DNA of 64,000 bases from Tessaracoccus sp. SD287. GTDB taxonomy: Bacteria; Actinomycetota; Actinomycetes; Propionibacteriales; Propionibacteriaceae. The translations under genes and the position numbers were made by a program. Of this stretch, positions 1-11,620 are shown piece by piece. Location: positions 1 through 64,000 of the forward strand of contig NZ_JADIJQ010000005.1 of the NCBI RefSeq assembly GCF_017355265.1, written 5' to 3'. Each line of letters opens with the position of its first letter. Within the stretch, counting starts at the first letter, position 1. Under the pieces are notes generated by a model. It did not search any database. It saw only the letters and a list, made by a program, of their open reading frames with translations, and had not been told where the DNA came from.

Positions 1-1691
1 GGTCGGGGGGCGCTGTCTCGTCGGTCGACCCCTACGCCAGCGCCATCGGGCTGCAGGTGCTCAAGAGCGGCGGCAATGCCGTGGACGCGGCCATTGCCAC
101 CGCGGCGGTGCTGGGCCTGACCGAGCCCTACTCGTCGGGCATCGGCGGCGGCGGATTCTTCGTCTACCGTGAGGCGCGCACCGGCAAGGTGTGGACCATC
201 AACGGCCGCGAGACCGCGCCACGCACGTTCCACGAGAAGTCCTTGACCGACGGCAATGGCAACGCGCTCAACTTCAGCGAAGTCGTCACCTCGGGCCTGT
301 CGATCGGGACCCCCGGCACCTTGGCCACCTGGGCCGTTGCCGCGCGGCGGTTCGGCACCCGACGGCTCGGCGAGCTGCTGGAGCCTGCCGAGGAACTGGC
401 CCGCCGCGGGTTCATCGTCGACGCCAACTTCCGCAACCAGACCCTGTCCAATGCTGCCCGGTTGGCGAAGTTCCCGGCCTCGGCCGCACTGTTCCTGCCC
501 GGCGGCTCCGCCCCCGAAGTGGGGGCGGTCTTCACCAACCCCGACCTGGCCGACACCTACCGGCTGATTCGCCGCAAGGGCGTCAACGAGTTCTACCACG
601 GCCAACTGGCCCGCGAGATCGTCCGTGAGGCCGCCAACCCGACCACCGTCTCCGGGGTCAGCGTGCTCAAGGGACAGCTGCGCTCCATCGACCTGGCCCG
701 CTACCGCGCCAGCATCCTCAAGCCCACCGAGAGCCAGTTCCGGAGCCGTCAGGGAACCCTGGCGGTCCACGGCATGGGAGTGCCCAGTTCGGGAGGGATC
801 GCGGTCGGCTCGATCCTGAACCTGATCACCGCCTTCGAGGAGCGCACCGGCATTCCGTTGTCCCAGGTCTCGGAGGTCGACTACCTGCACCGCTTCGCCG
901 AGGCCAGTTCGATTGCCTTTGCCGACCGCAACCGGTGGGTCGGTGATGTGCAGGGCGTGCCGGTCCGTGAGTTGCTCAGCATGGGCTTCGCCCGGGAGCG
1001 CGCCGGTCTGTTCGACCCCACCCGCGCCCACGCCCGTCCGATCCCGTTCGGCTTCCCCGACGGCGACTACACGACTCCCCCGCCGCTGGGTGCCGCCCAG
1101 AAGGAACCCTACGAGGGCCCCCACACGACCCACTTCAACGTGGTCGACAAGTGGGGCAACACGGTGGCCTACACGCTGACCATCGAGCAGACCGCCGGCT
1201 CGGCGATCACGGTTCCCGGACGCGGCTTCCTGCTGAACAACGAGTTGACCGACTTCAACTTCGTGCCGCTGACTCCCGGGGTTCCCGACCCCAACCTGCC
1301 GGGCTCGGGCAAGCAGCCGCGCTCGTCGATGAGCCCCACGATCCTGTCCAACCGTCAAGGCGCCGTGCTGTCGGTCGGTACCCCCGGTGGCGCCACCATC
1401 ATCACGACGGTGGCCCAGATCATCCTGGGCCACCTGGAACGGGGATTGCCGCTGGTTGCGGCCATCGCCGCCCCACGGATCAGTTCGCGCAACGGCGCCA
1501 GCGCCGGTGTGGACGGCGGACTGCACGCCTCGGCGACCGGCGACGGCCTGCGGGCGCTGGGACACACCCTGACCAACAGCGGATCGATCGGGCTCGCCTC
1601 CGGCATTGAGGTGGACGGACGACGGTTGACGGCTGCCGCCGAGACCACCCGCGGTGGTGGTGGCGCCGCCAGGGTGGTGACACCGGCCTGA
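1..1691 (+). CDS. ggt: gamma-glutamyltransferase (5' truncated by window)
   Basis: Gamma-glutamyltransferase hydrolyses or transfers the gamma-glutamyl group of glutathione-like compounds. It is made as a proenzyme that cuts itself before a catalytic threonine. The open frame is already coding at base 3 (reading SGGAVSSVDPYASAIG), so the true start and any signal peptide lie left of the window; the GTG at 57 is internal. The self-cleavage/nucleophile motif HTTHFNVVD is encoded at about 1121-1147, with the nucleophile the first Thr of the TT pair. The glycine-rich small-subunit loop GTPGGATIITTVAQ follows near 1379. Both match the family well. The stop is 2 bases from the stop of the convergent unknown gene. 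No key residue is missing. Confidence 0.93.
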   Translation, partial: SGGAVSSVDPYASAIGLQVLKSGGNAVDAAIATAAVLGLTEPYSSGIGGGGFFVYREARTGKVWTINGRETAPRTFHEKSLTDGNGNALNFSEVVTSGLSIGTPGTLATWAVAARRFGTRRLGELLEPAEELARRGFIVDANFRNQTLSNAARLAKFPASAALFLPGGSAPEVGAVFTNPDLADTYRLIRRKGVNEFYHGQLAREIVREAANPTTVSGVSVLKGQLRSIDLARYRASILKPTESQFRSRQGTLAVHGMGVPSSGGIAVGSILNLITAFEERTGIPLSQVSEVDYLHRFAEASSIAFADRNRWVGDVQGVPVRELLSMGFARERAGLFDPTRAHARPIPFGFPDGDYTTPPPLGAAQKEPYEGPHTTHFNVVDKWGNTVAYTLTIEQTAGSAITVPGRGFLLNNELTDFNFVPLTPGVPDPNLPGSGKQPRSSMSPTILSNRQGAVLSVGTPGGATIITTVAQIILGHLERGLPLVAAIAAPRISSRNGASAGVDGGLHASATGDGLRALGHTLTNSGSIGLASGIEVDGRRLTAAAETTRGGGGAARVVTPA

Positions 1692-1693
1692 GT

Positions 1694-3160
1694 TCAGAGT
1701 CCGGCCAGCACCCAGCCCAAGGCCTCGCAGCCGTCCGGCAGATCAACGCTTGCCACGATCTTCTGCCGGGCGGCCTCGCGGGCGGTGGCCAGCGGCACCG
1801 GCCAGCGGGCGGTGAAATCCCAGTGCTCGGGGTACAGGGCGGTCACGGTGTGCACCTGCGCCAGGCGCACCAGTCCGACCGTCTCTCCGGGCAGCCCGGC
1901 GCCGAGCAGCCCGGCCACCCGCCAGCACTCCTCGTCAGGCGCGTCGGGCGGGTTGAGCAAACTCGCCTCGACCCGGCAGATGGCCTGCTCGACGCGGCTG
2001 AGGTCCTCGGAGACCGGTGAGCGCTGGGCCCGCAGCCCGGGGCTGGTGCGGCCCAACTGCATGGCCAGCAGTCGGGCATGGACCAGGGCGAGCTGGCTGC
2101 CGGGCACCGTCGGCATCCGGGTGACCAGGTCCGTCAGGCCGTCCCAGACGTCGTCCTCGTCGGGGTGCTCGGCCAGCCAGGAGCTGACCGTCATCACGTC
2201 GAGGGGATGCACGGGGCCGGAGCGGGCGCACCGTTCCTCGACGGCGGTGAACAGGTACTCCTCGGCTTCGTAGGAACCGACCAGGTGGGCCGCCCGGGTG
2301 ATGATCCAGGCCTCCCATGGCTCGCAGGTGCGGGCGTCGGTGACGTCCAGCAGGCGGGTGGCCTCACGATGCTGGGCCGCTTCCAGGTTGCGACCCCACC
2401 ACAGGTGCAGGTCGGTGGTGCCCAGTCGGTTGTGCACGTGCACGGCGTGGCGTCCCGGCGTGCCGCTGAGCCAGGTGTCCTCGTCCTCGAGGGCGATGGT
2501 GACCCCGTCGGTGGCGGTGGTGGCGGCGTCCGGCAGCGACAGCACCACCTCTTCGCCCTCGGCGAGGGCGACGCGTTCGGGCCACCAGAAGGGCAGGACG
2601 CGGGCGATCTGGGCGTGGTTGACCAGCCATGCCCCGCGCCACGAGACCTGGAACTGGCCGGGCCCGGCGTTCTCGGTCTGGGCGGCAAGCACCAGCGGGT
2701 CGGGAGCCAGCAACAGTTCGCCGTCACCGGAGCGCGCCTGGCCCCGCAGTTGGGTGAGCAGCAGTTGTTCGGCGCGTCCGGGGTCAATGCTGATGGATGC
2801 CTCGCCTCCGGCCAGCCACCGCCGGGTGGGCCAGGACGCGGCGAACCGGAGTCGCGGCGCCGGCACCTGTGCCTGCTCCGATGAGGTGTTGAGCAGCGTG
2901 ATCCGCAGCGTCCATGCCTCTTCCCAGACCTGCCGGACCACGGCGGTGGCACCGCTGGGGTGGGTGAAGTTCTGCTCGATCTCGTTGCTGAGCAGCACCA
3001 CCCCGGCAGCGGTCCACGGTGTAGGCAGGTCGATGCGCAGCCCGCGCAGGAGGACCTGGCCGCTGGCGAGGTCGCTGACCTGGGCCAGGTCACCGGCCTC
3101 GGTCACCTGGAACTCCAGTTCCTGCCAGCGGATCAGCGGCGGCGTTGGCATGCGGGGCAC
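1694..3160 (-). CDS. conserved protein of unknown function, 488 aa
   Basis: I do not recognise this protein. The first half is rich in beta-strand-like segments (WTLRITLLNTS, VHNRLGTTDLHLWWGRN), suggesting beta-sandwich folds. The C-terminal 200 residues are helical and Trp/Leu-rich. There is no signal peptide, membrane segment or obvious catalytic motif. The start overlaps the end of the upstream glycosylase gene by about 28 bases (ATG at 3160, or an alternative ATG at 3151), so the two are probably co-transcribed and translationally coupled. That suggests, without proving, a link to DNA damage or its regulation. Codon use matches its neighbours. Confidence 0.75.
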   Translation of the reverse strand: MPRMPTPPLIRWQELEFQVTEAGDLAQVSDLASGQVLLRGLRIDLPTPWTAAGVVLLSNEIEQNFTHPSGATAVVRQVWEEAWTLRITLLNTSSEQAQVPAPRLRFAASWPTRRWLAGGEASISIDPGRAEQLLLTQLRGQARSGDGELLLAPDPLVLAAQTENAGPGQFQVSWRGAWLVNHAQIARVLPFWWPERVALAEGEEVVLSLPDAATTATDGVTIALEDEDTWLSGTPGRHAVHVHNRLGTTDLHLWWGRNLEAAQHREATRLLDVTDARTCEPWEAWIITRAAHLVGSYEAEEYLFTAVEERCARSGPVHPLDVMTVSSWLAEHPDEDDVWDGLTDLVTRMPTVPGSQLALVHARLLAMQLGRTSPGLRAQRSPVSEDLSRVEQAICRVEASLLNPPDAPDEECWRVAGLLGAGLPGETVGLVRLAQVHTVTALYPEHWDFTARWPVPLATAREAARQKIVASVDLPDGCEALGWVLAGL

Positions 3161-3948
3161 CAGTACAGGTTGCGGGCTTCCAGGATCGTGCTGTGCACCT
3201 CGCCGCCGCAGACGTGGCAGGGCTGGCCGGTGCGGCGGTACACGTAGACCTCGCCGCCGTGCCGGTCCTCGCGCGGCGGCCGACCCATGGCGTCGGGCAG
3301 GTGCTCGTCACGGACGGTGTCGATGCGTCCGTCGACCACGCCCTGGCGCATGAGGACCACCAGGTCGCTCCACATGGAGGCCCACTCCTTGGCGCTGATC
3401 CGGTTGCCGGGGGTCATCGGGTGGCGCCGATGCCGGAACAGCACCTCGGCGCGGTAGATGTTGCCGACCCCGGCTGCCACCTTCTGGTCCATGAGCAGTG
3501 CCGCGATGGGTTTGGCCGAGCGCCTGATCCTGGTAAATCCCTTGTCGGGGTCGGCATCGGCACGAATCGGGTCGGGGCCCAGCGCGGCCACCACCTGGTC
3601 GCGGCGTGCCGGGGTGACCAGGGCGCAGGTCTGCGGACCGCGCAGGTCGGCGGCCACCTCGCCATCGCTGATCCGCAGCCGCACCTGGCCCTGGGGTGGC
3701 GCCGCCGGGGCCAGGGCGAGCTTGCCGATCAGCCCGAGGTGGATGTGGACGATGGGGTCGGGAATGGGGGCAGCGAACTCGACGAAGAGGTTCTTGCCGA
3801 AGGCTTCGGCGCCGGTCAGCACCTGCCCGTCCAGCAACTCGGCCGAGGCGGCGAACCGTCCCTGTGGCGAGCTGACCTCGACGCTGCGTTGTCCGAAGGC
3901 GTCGCCCAGCGCGTGGGCGAGCCGATGGATCACGTGACCTTCGGGCAA
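3133..3948 (-). CDS. Fpg/Nei family DNA glycosylase-AP lyase
   Basis: Base-excision repair enzyme that removes oxidised bases and nicks the abasic site. The N-terminus MPEGHVIHRLA has the catalytic Pro2 and Glu3. K52 fits the conserved beta-clamp lysine, the helix-two-turn-helix lies around GVGNIYRAE (160-168), and a C-terminal zinc finger uses C244, C247, C264 and C267. MPEGHVIHR resembles actinobacterial Nei2 more than MutM, so I leave the symbol empty. The start codon is TTG at 3948. It is fixed because Pro2 must become the N-terminal nucleophile after Met removal, and a strong AGGAGG lies 6 bases upstream. The 271 aa length is normal. Confidence 0.9.
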   Translation of the reverse strand: MPEGHVIHRLAHALGDAFGQRSVEVSSPQGRFAASAELLDGQVLTGAEAFGKNLFVEFAAPIPDPIVHIHLGLIGKLALAPAAPPQGQVRLRISDGEVAADLRGPQTCALVTPARRDQVVAALGPDPIRADADPDKGFTRIRRSAKPIAALLMDQKVAAGVGNIYRAEVLFRHRRHPMTPGNRISAKEWASMWSDLVVLMRQGVVDGRIDTVRDEHLPDAMGRPPREDRHGGEVYVYRRTGQPCHVCGGEVHSTILEARNLYWCPACQRRR

Positions 3949-4038
3949 GAAGTGCCTCCTGCGAATCGACGCCGAGCACCATGGGTGCCCCGGATTGTCG
4001 GCCAGTATTCCACGCGGTGCCGCCGCTAGACTGCCGCC

Positions 4039-4227
4039 ATGAACGCCCGCCCGGAACGTGCCACCGAAAAGCGTGAGTTCGGCCGCGACGGCATCACCGG
4101 ACTGGTCGGCTGGGACCGGGCGCTGCGGGCACGGGAGGTCTCGCGGCCCAACGCGTCCGACCTGGCGCAGGCCGAACGCGTGGTGGCTGACCTGCTGGCC
4201 CGCGCCCAGGGACGCCGCCGACGCTGA
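4039..4227 (+). CDS. small conserved-looking protein, 62 aa
   Basis: A short basic protein (starts MNARPERATEKREFGRDGI) with a helical C-terminus ending in RRRR. No domain is recognised. Support for a real gene: the ATG lies 6 bases after a TAGACT hexamer (4027-4032), the same -10-to-start geometry as about ten well-identified genes in this window, and the frame is fully open with typical codon use. It faces rpiB tail to tail with a 21-base gap. It could be a nucleic-acid-binding accessory protein, but nothing in the sequence proves a function. Confidence 0.55.
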   Translation: MNARPERATEKREFGRDGITGLVGWDRALRAREVSRPNASDLAQAERVVADLLARAQGRRRR

Positions 4228-4248
4228 GGGCAGACGGCGCCGGTGGGC

Positions 4249-4704
4249 TCAGAGCGAGCCGGTCTGCTCGTACTTGGCCAGCATGTCGATGCGCCGGGCG
4301 TGACGTTCCTCATTGGTCCACGGCGTTTCGAGGAAGGCGAGCACGATCGCCAGGGACTGGTCCAGCGCCTGCATCCGGCCGCCCAGGGCGACGCAGTTGG
4401 CGTTGTTGTGCTGTCGGCCCAGCTTGGCCAGTTCGGGGTTGTAGGCCAGGGCGGCACGGATGCCCTTGACCTTGTTGGCCGCGATCTGCTCGCCGTTGCC
4501 GGACCCGCCCAGCACGATGCCCAGCGACCCCGGTTCGGCGGCGACCGCCTCGGCGCAGGGGATCACGAAGGTCGGGTAGTCGTCGTTGGCGTCGTAACTG
4601 TCGGCGCCATGGTCGACAACCTCGTACTCCCGGGTCCGAAGCTCGGCGACCAGGTATTCCTTCAACTCGAAGGCGGCATGGTCGGTGGCAATGTGAACGC
4701 GCAT
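4249..4704 (-). CDS. rpiB: ribose-5-phosphate isomerase B
   Basis: RpiB/LacAB-family isomerase that interconverts ribose 5-phosphate and ribulose 5-phosphate in the pentose phosphate pathway; cytosolic. The N-terminus MRVHIATDHAAFELK has the Asp8-His9 pair. The anion-hole loop GGSGNGEQIAANKVKG carries Glu72, the general base that replaces the Cys of Gram-negative RpiB. The RQHNNANCVALGGR segment is also typical, and 151 aa is the usual length. The ATG is preceded by CAAGAT (minus strand, over 4711-4716) with a 6-base gap and no Shine-Dalgarno, consistent with a leaderless mRNA. It is divergent from the acetyltransferase gene with 71 bases between starts. Confidence 0.95.
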   Translation of the reverse strand: MRVHIATDHAAFELKEYLVAELRTREYEVVDHGADSYDANDDYPTFVIPCAEAVAAEPGSLGIVLGGSGNGEQIAANKVKGIRAALAYNPELAKLGRQHNNANCVALGGRMQALDQSLAIVLAFLETPWTNEERHARRIDMLAKYEQTGSL

Positions 4705-4775
4705 GGGCCCATCTTGTCAGGTCACGTGGGGAAGAACACCAGCGACCCCAAGATCCGTCTCGCTAGGCTGCAGCG

Positions 4776-6044
4776 GTGAACGACTACACGTTGAGCCGGA
4801 TTGACGCCACCACCCGCAGCCCCGAACTCGAAGCCTGGATCAGGGCGGTCTCGCTCGGGTTCCTGTCCGAGGATTCGACCCCGGAGCAGATCGACAAGCA
4901 GGTCGAGTTCCTGGCCGCCGACGCCGGCCGGGTCCGCGCCGTCAGCTATGCCCCCGACAGTGAGGCAGCGCAGTTGCCGGGCGCGCTGAGCGCACCCCTG
5001 TCGACATTCCTGTCCTGGGACAACACCATCAACACCGGCGGCGGGCACCTCGAGCCGGCGAACTTCATCACCAACGTGACGGTGCGCCAGACCGCCCGCC
5101 GCAAGGGGCTGCTGCGGACGATGATGATGACCGACCTGTCCGAGGCCAAGGAGCGAGGTCAGAGCCTGGCGGCGCTGACCGTCACCGAGGCGACGATCTA
5201 CGGACGCTTCGGCTTCGGGGTCTCGATGCTGCACGAGAGCTACGAGGTCGACATCAGCCAAGGTTTCGCCCTGCGCAGCGAGCCGAGCGGCAGCATCGTC
5301 CAGCTCGAGCCGACCTCCGCCGAGGCGGCCGCCCTGTGGCAGGACACCTTTGAGGCCTGGCACCGGAGCCACCGCGGGTCGCACGGCGCCAGCGCCGCCC
5401 ACGTCTCGAGCGTGCTGGGCACCTTCGACTGGGAGTCCGGCAAGGTGGATCGGAACGTGCGGGCGGTGGCGCACCGGGACGAGGCGGGCGTCGTCGACGG
5501 GCTGCTCACCTACCGGATCAAGGACCATGAGGAACTGCAAGTCATCGAACTGCTGGCGCTGGACCCGGCGGCCGAGTTGGCGCTGTGGGCCTTCATCGGC
5601 CACCACGACCTCGTCAAGAAGGCCACCTTCCGTCGCGGCGACCCGCACGGCCCGCTGCGCTGGGGACTGGTCGATGCCCGCCGACTGAAGTCGACCGAGG
5701 TGCGCGACGCGATGTGGACGCGGGTGCTCGACGTGCCTTCCGCGCTGCGGGCGCGCCACTTCGAGCACGATGGCGAGCTGACCATCACCGTGCACGACCC
5801 GTCGGGTCTGGCCGACGGCACCGTGCACCTGCAGGTGCGTGAGGGTCGCGCCGAGGCCGAGCCCACCAGCCGCCAGGCCGACCTGGTGATGGGTATCGAG
5901 GCGTTCAGCTCGCTGTACCTGGGCGGGCTCAGCGCCCGGGTGCTGGCCGGTGCCGGACGGGTGCAGGGCTCGGCGCTGGCGGTGGCCCGCTTCGACGACC
6001 TGTTCCGCGTCGCCCAGGCACCCCGGACGCTGCGCTTCTTCTGA
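4776..6044 (+). CDS. Eis-like GNAT N-acetyltransferase
   Basis: A three-part protein of the Eis family: N-terminal GNAT fold, second acetyltransferase-like region and a C-terminal sterol-carrier-like domain. The acetyl-CoA-binding segment VTVRQTARRKGLLRTMM and the following IYGRFGFGVS are diagnostic. The chain ends in hydrophobic TLRFF, and in Eis enzymes the terminal carboxylate takes part in catalysis. In mycobacteria such enzymes acetylate aminoglycosides and protein lysines; the substrate here is unknown. The start is GTG at 4776, 6 bases after TAGGCT (4764-4769), suggesting a leaderless mRNA. The 422 aa length fits the family. Confidence 0.88.
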   Translation: MNDYTLSRIDATTRSPELEAWIRAVSLGFLSEDSTPEQIDKQVEFLAADAGRVRAVSYAPDSEAAQLPGALSAPLSTFLSWDNTINTGGGHLEPANFITNVTVRQTARRKGLLRTMMMTDLSEAKERGQSLAALTVTEATIYGRFGFGVSMLHESYEVDISQGFALRSEPSGSIVQLEPTSAEAAALWQDTFEAWHRSHRGSHGASAAHVSSVLGTFDWESGKVDRNVRAVAHRDEAGVVDGLLTYRIKDHEELQVIELLALDPAAELALWAFIGHHDLVKKATFRRGDPHGPLRWGLVDARRLKSTEVRDAMWTRVLDVPSALRARHFEHDGELTITVHDPSGLADGTVHLQVREGRAEAEPTSRQADLVMGIEAFSSLYLGGLSARVLAGAGRVQGSALAVARFDDLFRVAQAPRTLRFF

Positions 6045-6062
6045 TCACGGCGCGCCTGCTGA

Positions 6063-8225
<2,163 letters not shown>

Positions 8226-8828
8226 TCAGTCGAAGATGGGATCGACGGTGCGGGTGCGCTTCACCTCGAAGAAGCCGGGGTAGGCGGCCATCTTCTCGAA
8301 GCCGTCGAACAGTTCCCCGGCCTGCTCACCCTTCGGGGCGGGCGAGATGACCGGACCGAACAGGGCGACGTCATGCACCTTGACGATCGGGGTGCCGACC
8401 TCGCCGCCGACCAGCGAGATGCCGGTCTCAAAGGACTCCCGCACCCGGTCGGCCCACTCGCCGGCCTCGGCCCGGTCGGCGATGGTGACGTCGTAGCCCA
8501 GTTCGTCGAGCACCTTGCGCAGGGTCGCGCCGTCCTTGGGCTGGTCCTGCGGATGGTAGGCGGTGCCCAGCGCGGTGTAGAAGGTGCGCAGACCCTCCTG
8601 TCCGTACTGGTCCAGGACGCCGATCGCCGCATGGGTGGCGGGTCGTCCGGCCTCGATGCCCGCGCGGTACTCCTCGGGCACGTCCTTGTCCTCGTTCAGG
8701 ATGGCCAGGCTGAAGATGTGGAAGGTGGTGTGCACGTCACGCACCTGTTCGACCTCGAGCATCCAGCGTGAGGTCATCCACGCCCACGGGCACAACGGGT
8801 CGAACCAGAAGTCAACATTGATGGTCAT
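8226..8828 (-). CDS. DsbA-family oxidoreductase, mycothiol-dependent nitroreductase (Rv2466c) type
   Basis: Thioredoxin-fold protein of the DsbA/FrnE group. The active site is DPLCPWAWMTS: Cys13 is present but the second cysteine of the CxxC motif is Ala16, so this is a monothiol version. In Mycobacterium tuberculosis Rv2466c, which has both cysteines, the protein uses mycothiol to reduce nitro compounds. A monothiol relative could still form a mixed disulfide with mycothiol. The cis-Pro region is VGTPIVKV. The 200 aa length is normal. ATG lies 6 bases after TAGGCT on the minus strand (8835-8840), fitting a leaderless mRNA. It is the first gene of the operon with ligA. Confidence 0.85.
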   Translation of the reverse strand: MTINVDFWFDPLCPWAWMTSRWMLEVEQVRDVHTTFHIFSLAILNEDKDVPEEYRAGIEAGRPATHAAIGVLDQYGQEGLRTFYTALGTAYHPQDQPKDGATLRKVLDELGYDVTIADRAEAGEWADRVRESFETGISLVGGEVGTPIVKVHDVALFGPVISPAPKGEQAGELFDGFEKMAAYPGFFEVKRTRTVDPIFD

Positions 8829-9012
8829 GCCGCCAGCCTAACGGTGGCCACTGACAGCGGATGCGGCTTCAACGCTGCGCCCTCGGCGGAATCGTCCCGG
8901 GGACTTCGGGCGACAATTGGTCCCCGCACGGCCCCGTCACGTGGGCTGACGAGGGGTAATGGCCTAGCCTCGTATGGATCCGCCGCGCCGTGGCGGGCGT
9001 GAAAGGACTTCG

Positions 9013-11586
9013 ATGACGAACATCACGCGTGACGAGGCCGTCGCTCGCTCGGCGATCGTGCGCAGCCACAGCTACCACGTGGCCGTCGATCTCGGCGGGC
9101 GTGGCCTCGAGGATGCCGACACCTTCGTGTCGACCACCACCGCTCGTTTCGAGACGTTGTCGGGCGACCCGACGCACATCGACCTGATCGCCGATGCGGT
9201 GCGCGAGGTCGTCCTGGACGGCCAGCCGCTCGACCCGCAGACGTTCACCGGCACCCGGTTCCCGTTCAGCGCCGAGGCCGGCGACCACGAGCTGACCATC
9301 ACCGCGGTCTGCCGCTACAGCCACACCGGTGAGGGGCTGCACCGGTTCGTCGACCCCGCCGACGGCCGGGTCTACCTGTACACCCAGTTCGAGACCGCCG
9401 ACGCCCGGCGGATGTTCGCCAACTTCGAGCAGCCCGACCAGAAGGCCACCTTCGCGCTGCGCGTGACCGCACCCCGGCACTGGGTCGTCGTGTCGAATGC
9501 CGCCGCGGTCGAGCCCGAGCCGCTCGCCGACAGCGATGACCTGGCCCGCTGGACCTTTGCCCCCACTCCCCCCATGTCGAGCTACATCACCGCCCTGGTC
9601 GCCGGGGAGTACCACGTGGTGACCGACACCATCGACAGCACCTCCGGGCCGGTGCCGGCCTCGGTGCTGTGCCGCCAGTCGGTCAAGGAACACCTGGACG
9701 CCGACCGCGTGCTGACCACCACCAAACGCGGTTTCGAGGTCTTCGAGGCCGACTTCGGCACCCCGTACCCGTTCGGCACCTACGACCAGGCGTTCGTCCC
9801 GGAGTTCAACGCCGGGGCCATGGAGAACGCCGGGCTGGTCACCATCCGCGACGAGTACCTGTTCCGTTCGCGGGTGACCTCGGCGGCCTACGAGGGCCGC
9901 GACAACACGATCCTGCACGAACTGGCACACATGTGGTTCGGCGACCTGGTCACCATGAAGTGGTGGGACGACCTGTGGCTCAATGAATCGTTCGCCGAAT
10001 GGGCCAGCCACTACGCCCAGAGCCGGATCGTCGCCAAGCATGGCGGCGTCGACCCGTGGGTCAGTTTCGCCAACGCCCGCAAGGGCTGGGCCTATGCCCA
10101 GGACCAGTTGCCGACCACCCACCCCATCGCCGCCGACATGGTCGATCTGCGCGCCGTCGAACAGAACTTCGACGGCATCACCTACGCCAAGGGCGCCTCC
10201 ACGTTGAAGCAGCTGGTCAGCCTGGTTGGCCAGGACGACTTCCTGGCCGGTGTCCGCGACTACTTCGCCACCCATGCCTGGGGCAACACCGAACTCGACG
10301 ACCTGCTGGCGGCGCTGGAGAAGGCCTCGGGGCGTGACCTGGGCTGGTTCACCGGTGAATGGCTCGAGAAGGCCGGCGTCAACACCCTGCGCGCCGACTT
10401 CGAGGTGGACGAGGCGGGGACCTTCTCTCGCTTCGCGGTGGTGCAGAGCGCGAACCCCGACTGGCCCACCCTGCGCACCCACAAGATGGCCATCGGCCTG
10501 TTCGACCTGGCCGGCGACGTGCTGGTCCGCCGTGACTCGGTCGAGGTCGAGATCACCGGTGAGCGCACCGACATCGAGGCACTGGTCGGTCAGCCGGCCG
10601 CCGACCTGGTGCTGCTCAACGACCAGGACCTCACCTACGCCAAGGTGCGCCTCGACCCCCGCTCGCTGGAGACCGCGGTGAGCACCATCGACTCACTGGA
10701 CGACCCGCTGGCACGGGCGCTGCTGTGGGGCGCTGCCTGGGACATGACCCGCGACGGCGAGATGACGTCGCGCGACTACACCGACCTGGTGGCCCGCGGT
10801 GTGGGGGGCGAGTCCGACCTGACAGCGGTGCAGACGCTGAACCGTCAGGCGACGCTGGCGGCGACCTCCTACACCGCCCCGGAGCTGCGCGGCGAGGTCC
10901 GGGGACAGTTGGTCCGCGGTCTCGCGCTGGCGCTGAAGCAGGCCGAGCCCGGCTCCGACCACCAGCTGGCCTTCGCCAATGCGCTGATCCAGTCGGTCCA
11001 CACCCCTGAGGGTGCCGAGCTGCTCTTGGCCTGGCTGCAGGGTGACGAGGCTGCCGAGGGGCTGCAGGTCGACACCGACATGCGCTGGCGTCTGCTGACG
11101 GCCCTGGCCCGCCAGGGGGCGGTCGGCCGGGCCGAGGTGGCCGCCGAACTGGAGCGCGACAACACCATCAGCGGCGCCGAGCAGGCGGCCGGTGTGCTGG
11201 CCGCGCTCGCCGACCCGGACACCAAGGCCGAGGCGTGGCAGCGTGCCACTGCCGAGCCGGGCATTCCCAACGGCACCCACCGCCAGATCTGCCTGAACTT
11301 CTGGCAGTACGACCAGGACGAACTGCTCACGCCCTACCGGGCGTTGTACCTGGAGGTGGCCGAGGCCATCTCGGAGGGACGCGACGGCTGGGACGGACGC
11401 GGCCACGCGGCCGTCGATGCGGTGCTCACCCTGCTGTTCCCGCTGGACGCCGATCAGGGCTACGTCGACCAGGTCGACCAGTGGTTGGCGGCAGCTGAGC
11501 GTTCCGACCAGGTCACCCGTACCGTGACCGAGCGCCGCGATGCGCTGGCCCGCGCCCTGCGCGCCCAGCAGGCCAGCCGCGGCTGA
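9013..11586 (+). CDS. pepN: M1 aminopeptidase N
   Basis: Zinc metallopeptidase that trims N-terminal residues from peptides in the cytosol. The exopeptidase motif GAMEN is at residues 269-273, and the zinc site HELAH at 302-306 with the third ligand Glu325 in WLNESF. The long C-terminal half is the helical ERAP1-like domain of actinobacterial PepN. The start at 9013 (MTNITRDEA) is chosen because GAAAGGA lies 7 to 8 bases upstream; an in-frame ATG at 8974 would add 13 unconserved residues and sits on the likely transcription start next to TAGCCT (8965-8970). The 857 aa length is standard. Confidence 0.95.
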   Translation: MTNITRDEAVARSAIVRSHSYHVAVDLGGRGLEDADTFVSTTTARFETLSGDPTHIDLIADAVREVVLDGQPLDPQTFTGTRFPFSAEAGDHELTITAVCRYSHTGEGLHRFVDPADGRVYLYTQFETADARRMFANFEQPDQKATFALRVTAPRHWVVVSNAAAVEPEPLADSDDLARWTFAPTPPMSSYITALVAGEYHVVTDTIDSTSGPVPASVLCRQSVKEHLDADRVLTTTKRGFEVFEADFGTPYPFGTYDQAFVPEFNAGAMENAGLVTIRDEYLFRSRVTSAAYEGRDNTILHELAHMWFGDLVTMKWWDDLWLNESFAEWASHYAQSRIVAKHGGVDPWVSFANARKGWAYAQDQLPTTHPIAADMVDLRAVEQNFDGITYAKGASTLKQLVSLVGQDDFLAGVRDYFATHAWGNTELDDLLAALEKASGRDLGWFTGEWLEKAGVNTLRADFEVDEAGTFSRFAVVQSANPDWPTLRTHKMAIGLFDLAGDVLVRRDSVEVEITGERTDIEALVGQPAADLVLLNDQDLTYAKVRLDPRSLETAVSTIDSLDDPLARALLWGAAWDMTRDGEMTSRDYTDLVARGVGGESDLTAVQTLNRQATLAATSYTAPELRGEVRGQLVRGLALALKQAEPGSDHQLAFANALIQSVHTPEGAELLLAWLQGDEAAEGLQVDTDMRWRLLTALARQGAVGRAEVAAELERDNTISGAEQAAGVLAALADPDTKAEAWQRATAEPGIPNGTHRQICLNFWQYDQDELLTPYRALYLEVAEAISEGRDGWDGRGHAAVDAVLTLLFPLDADQGYVDQVDQWLAAAERSDQVTRTVTERRDALARALRAQQASRG

Positions 11587-11620
11587 GCCGCCGACTGCCA
11601 CCCGGTGCTGGCAGCAGACG

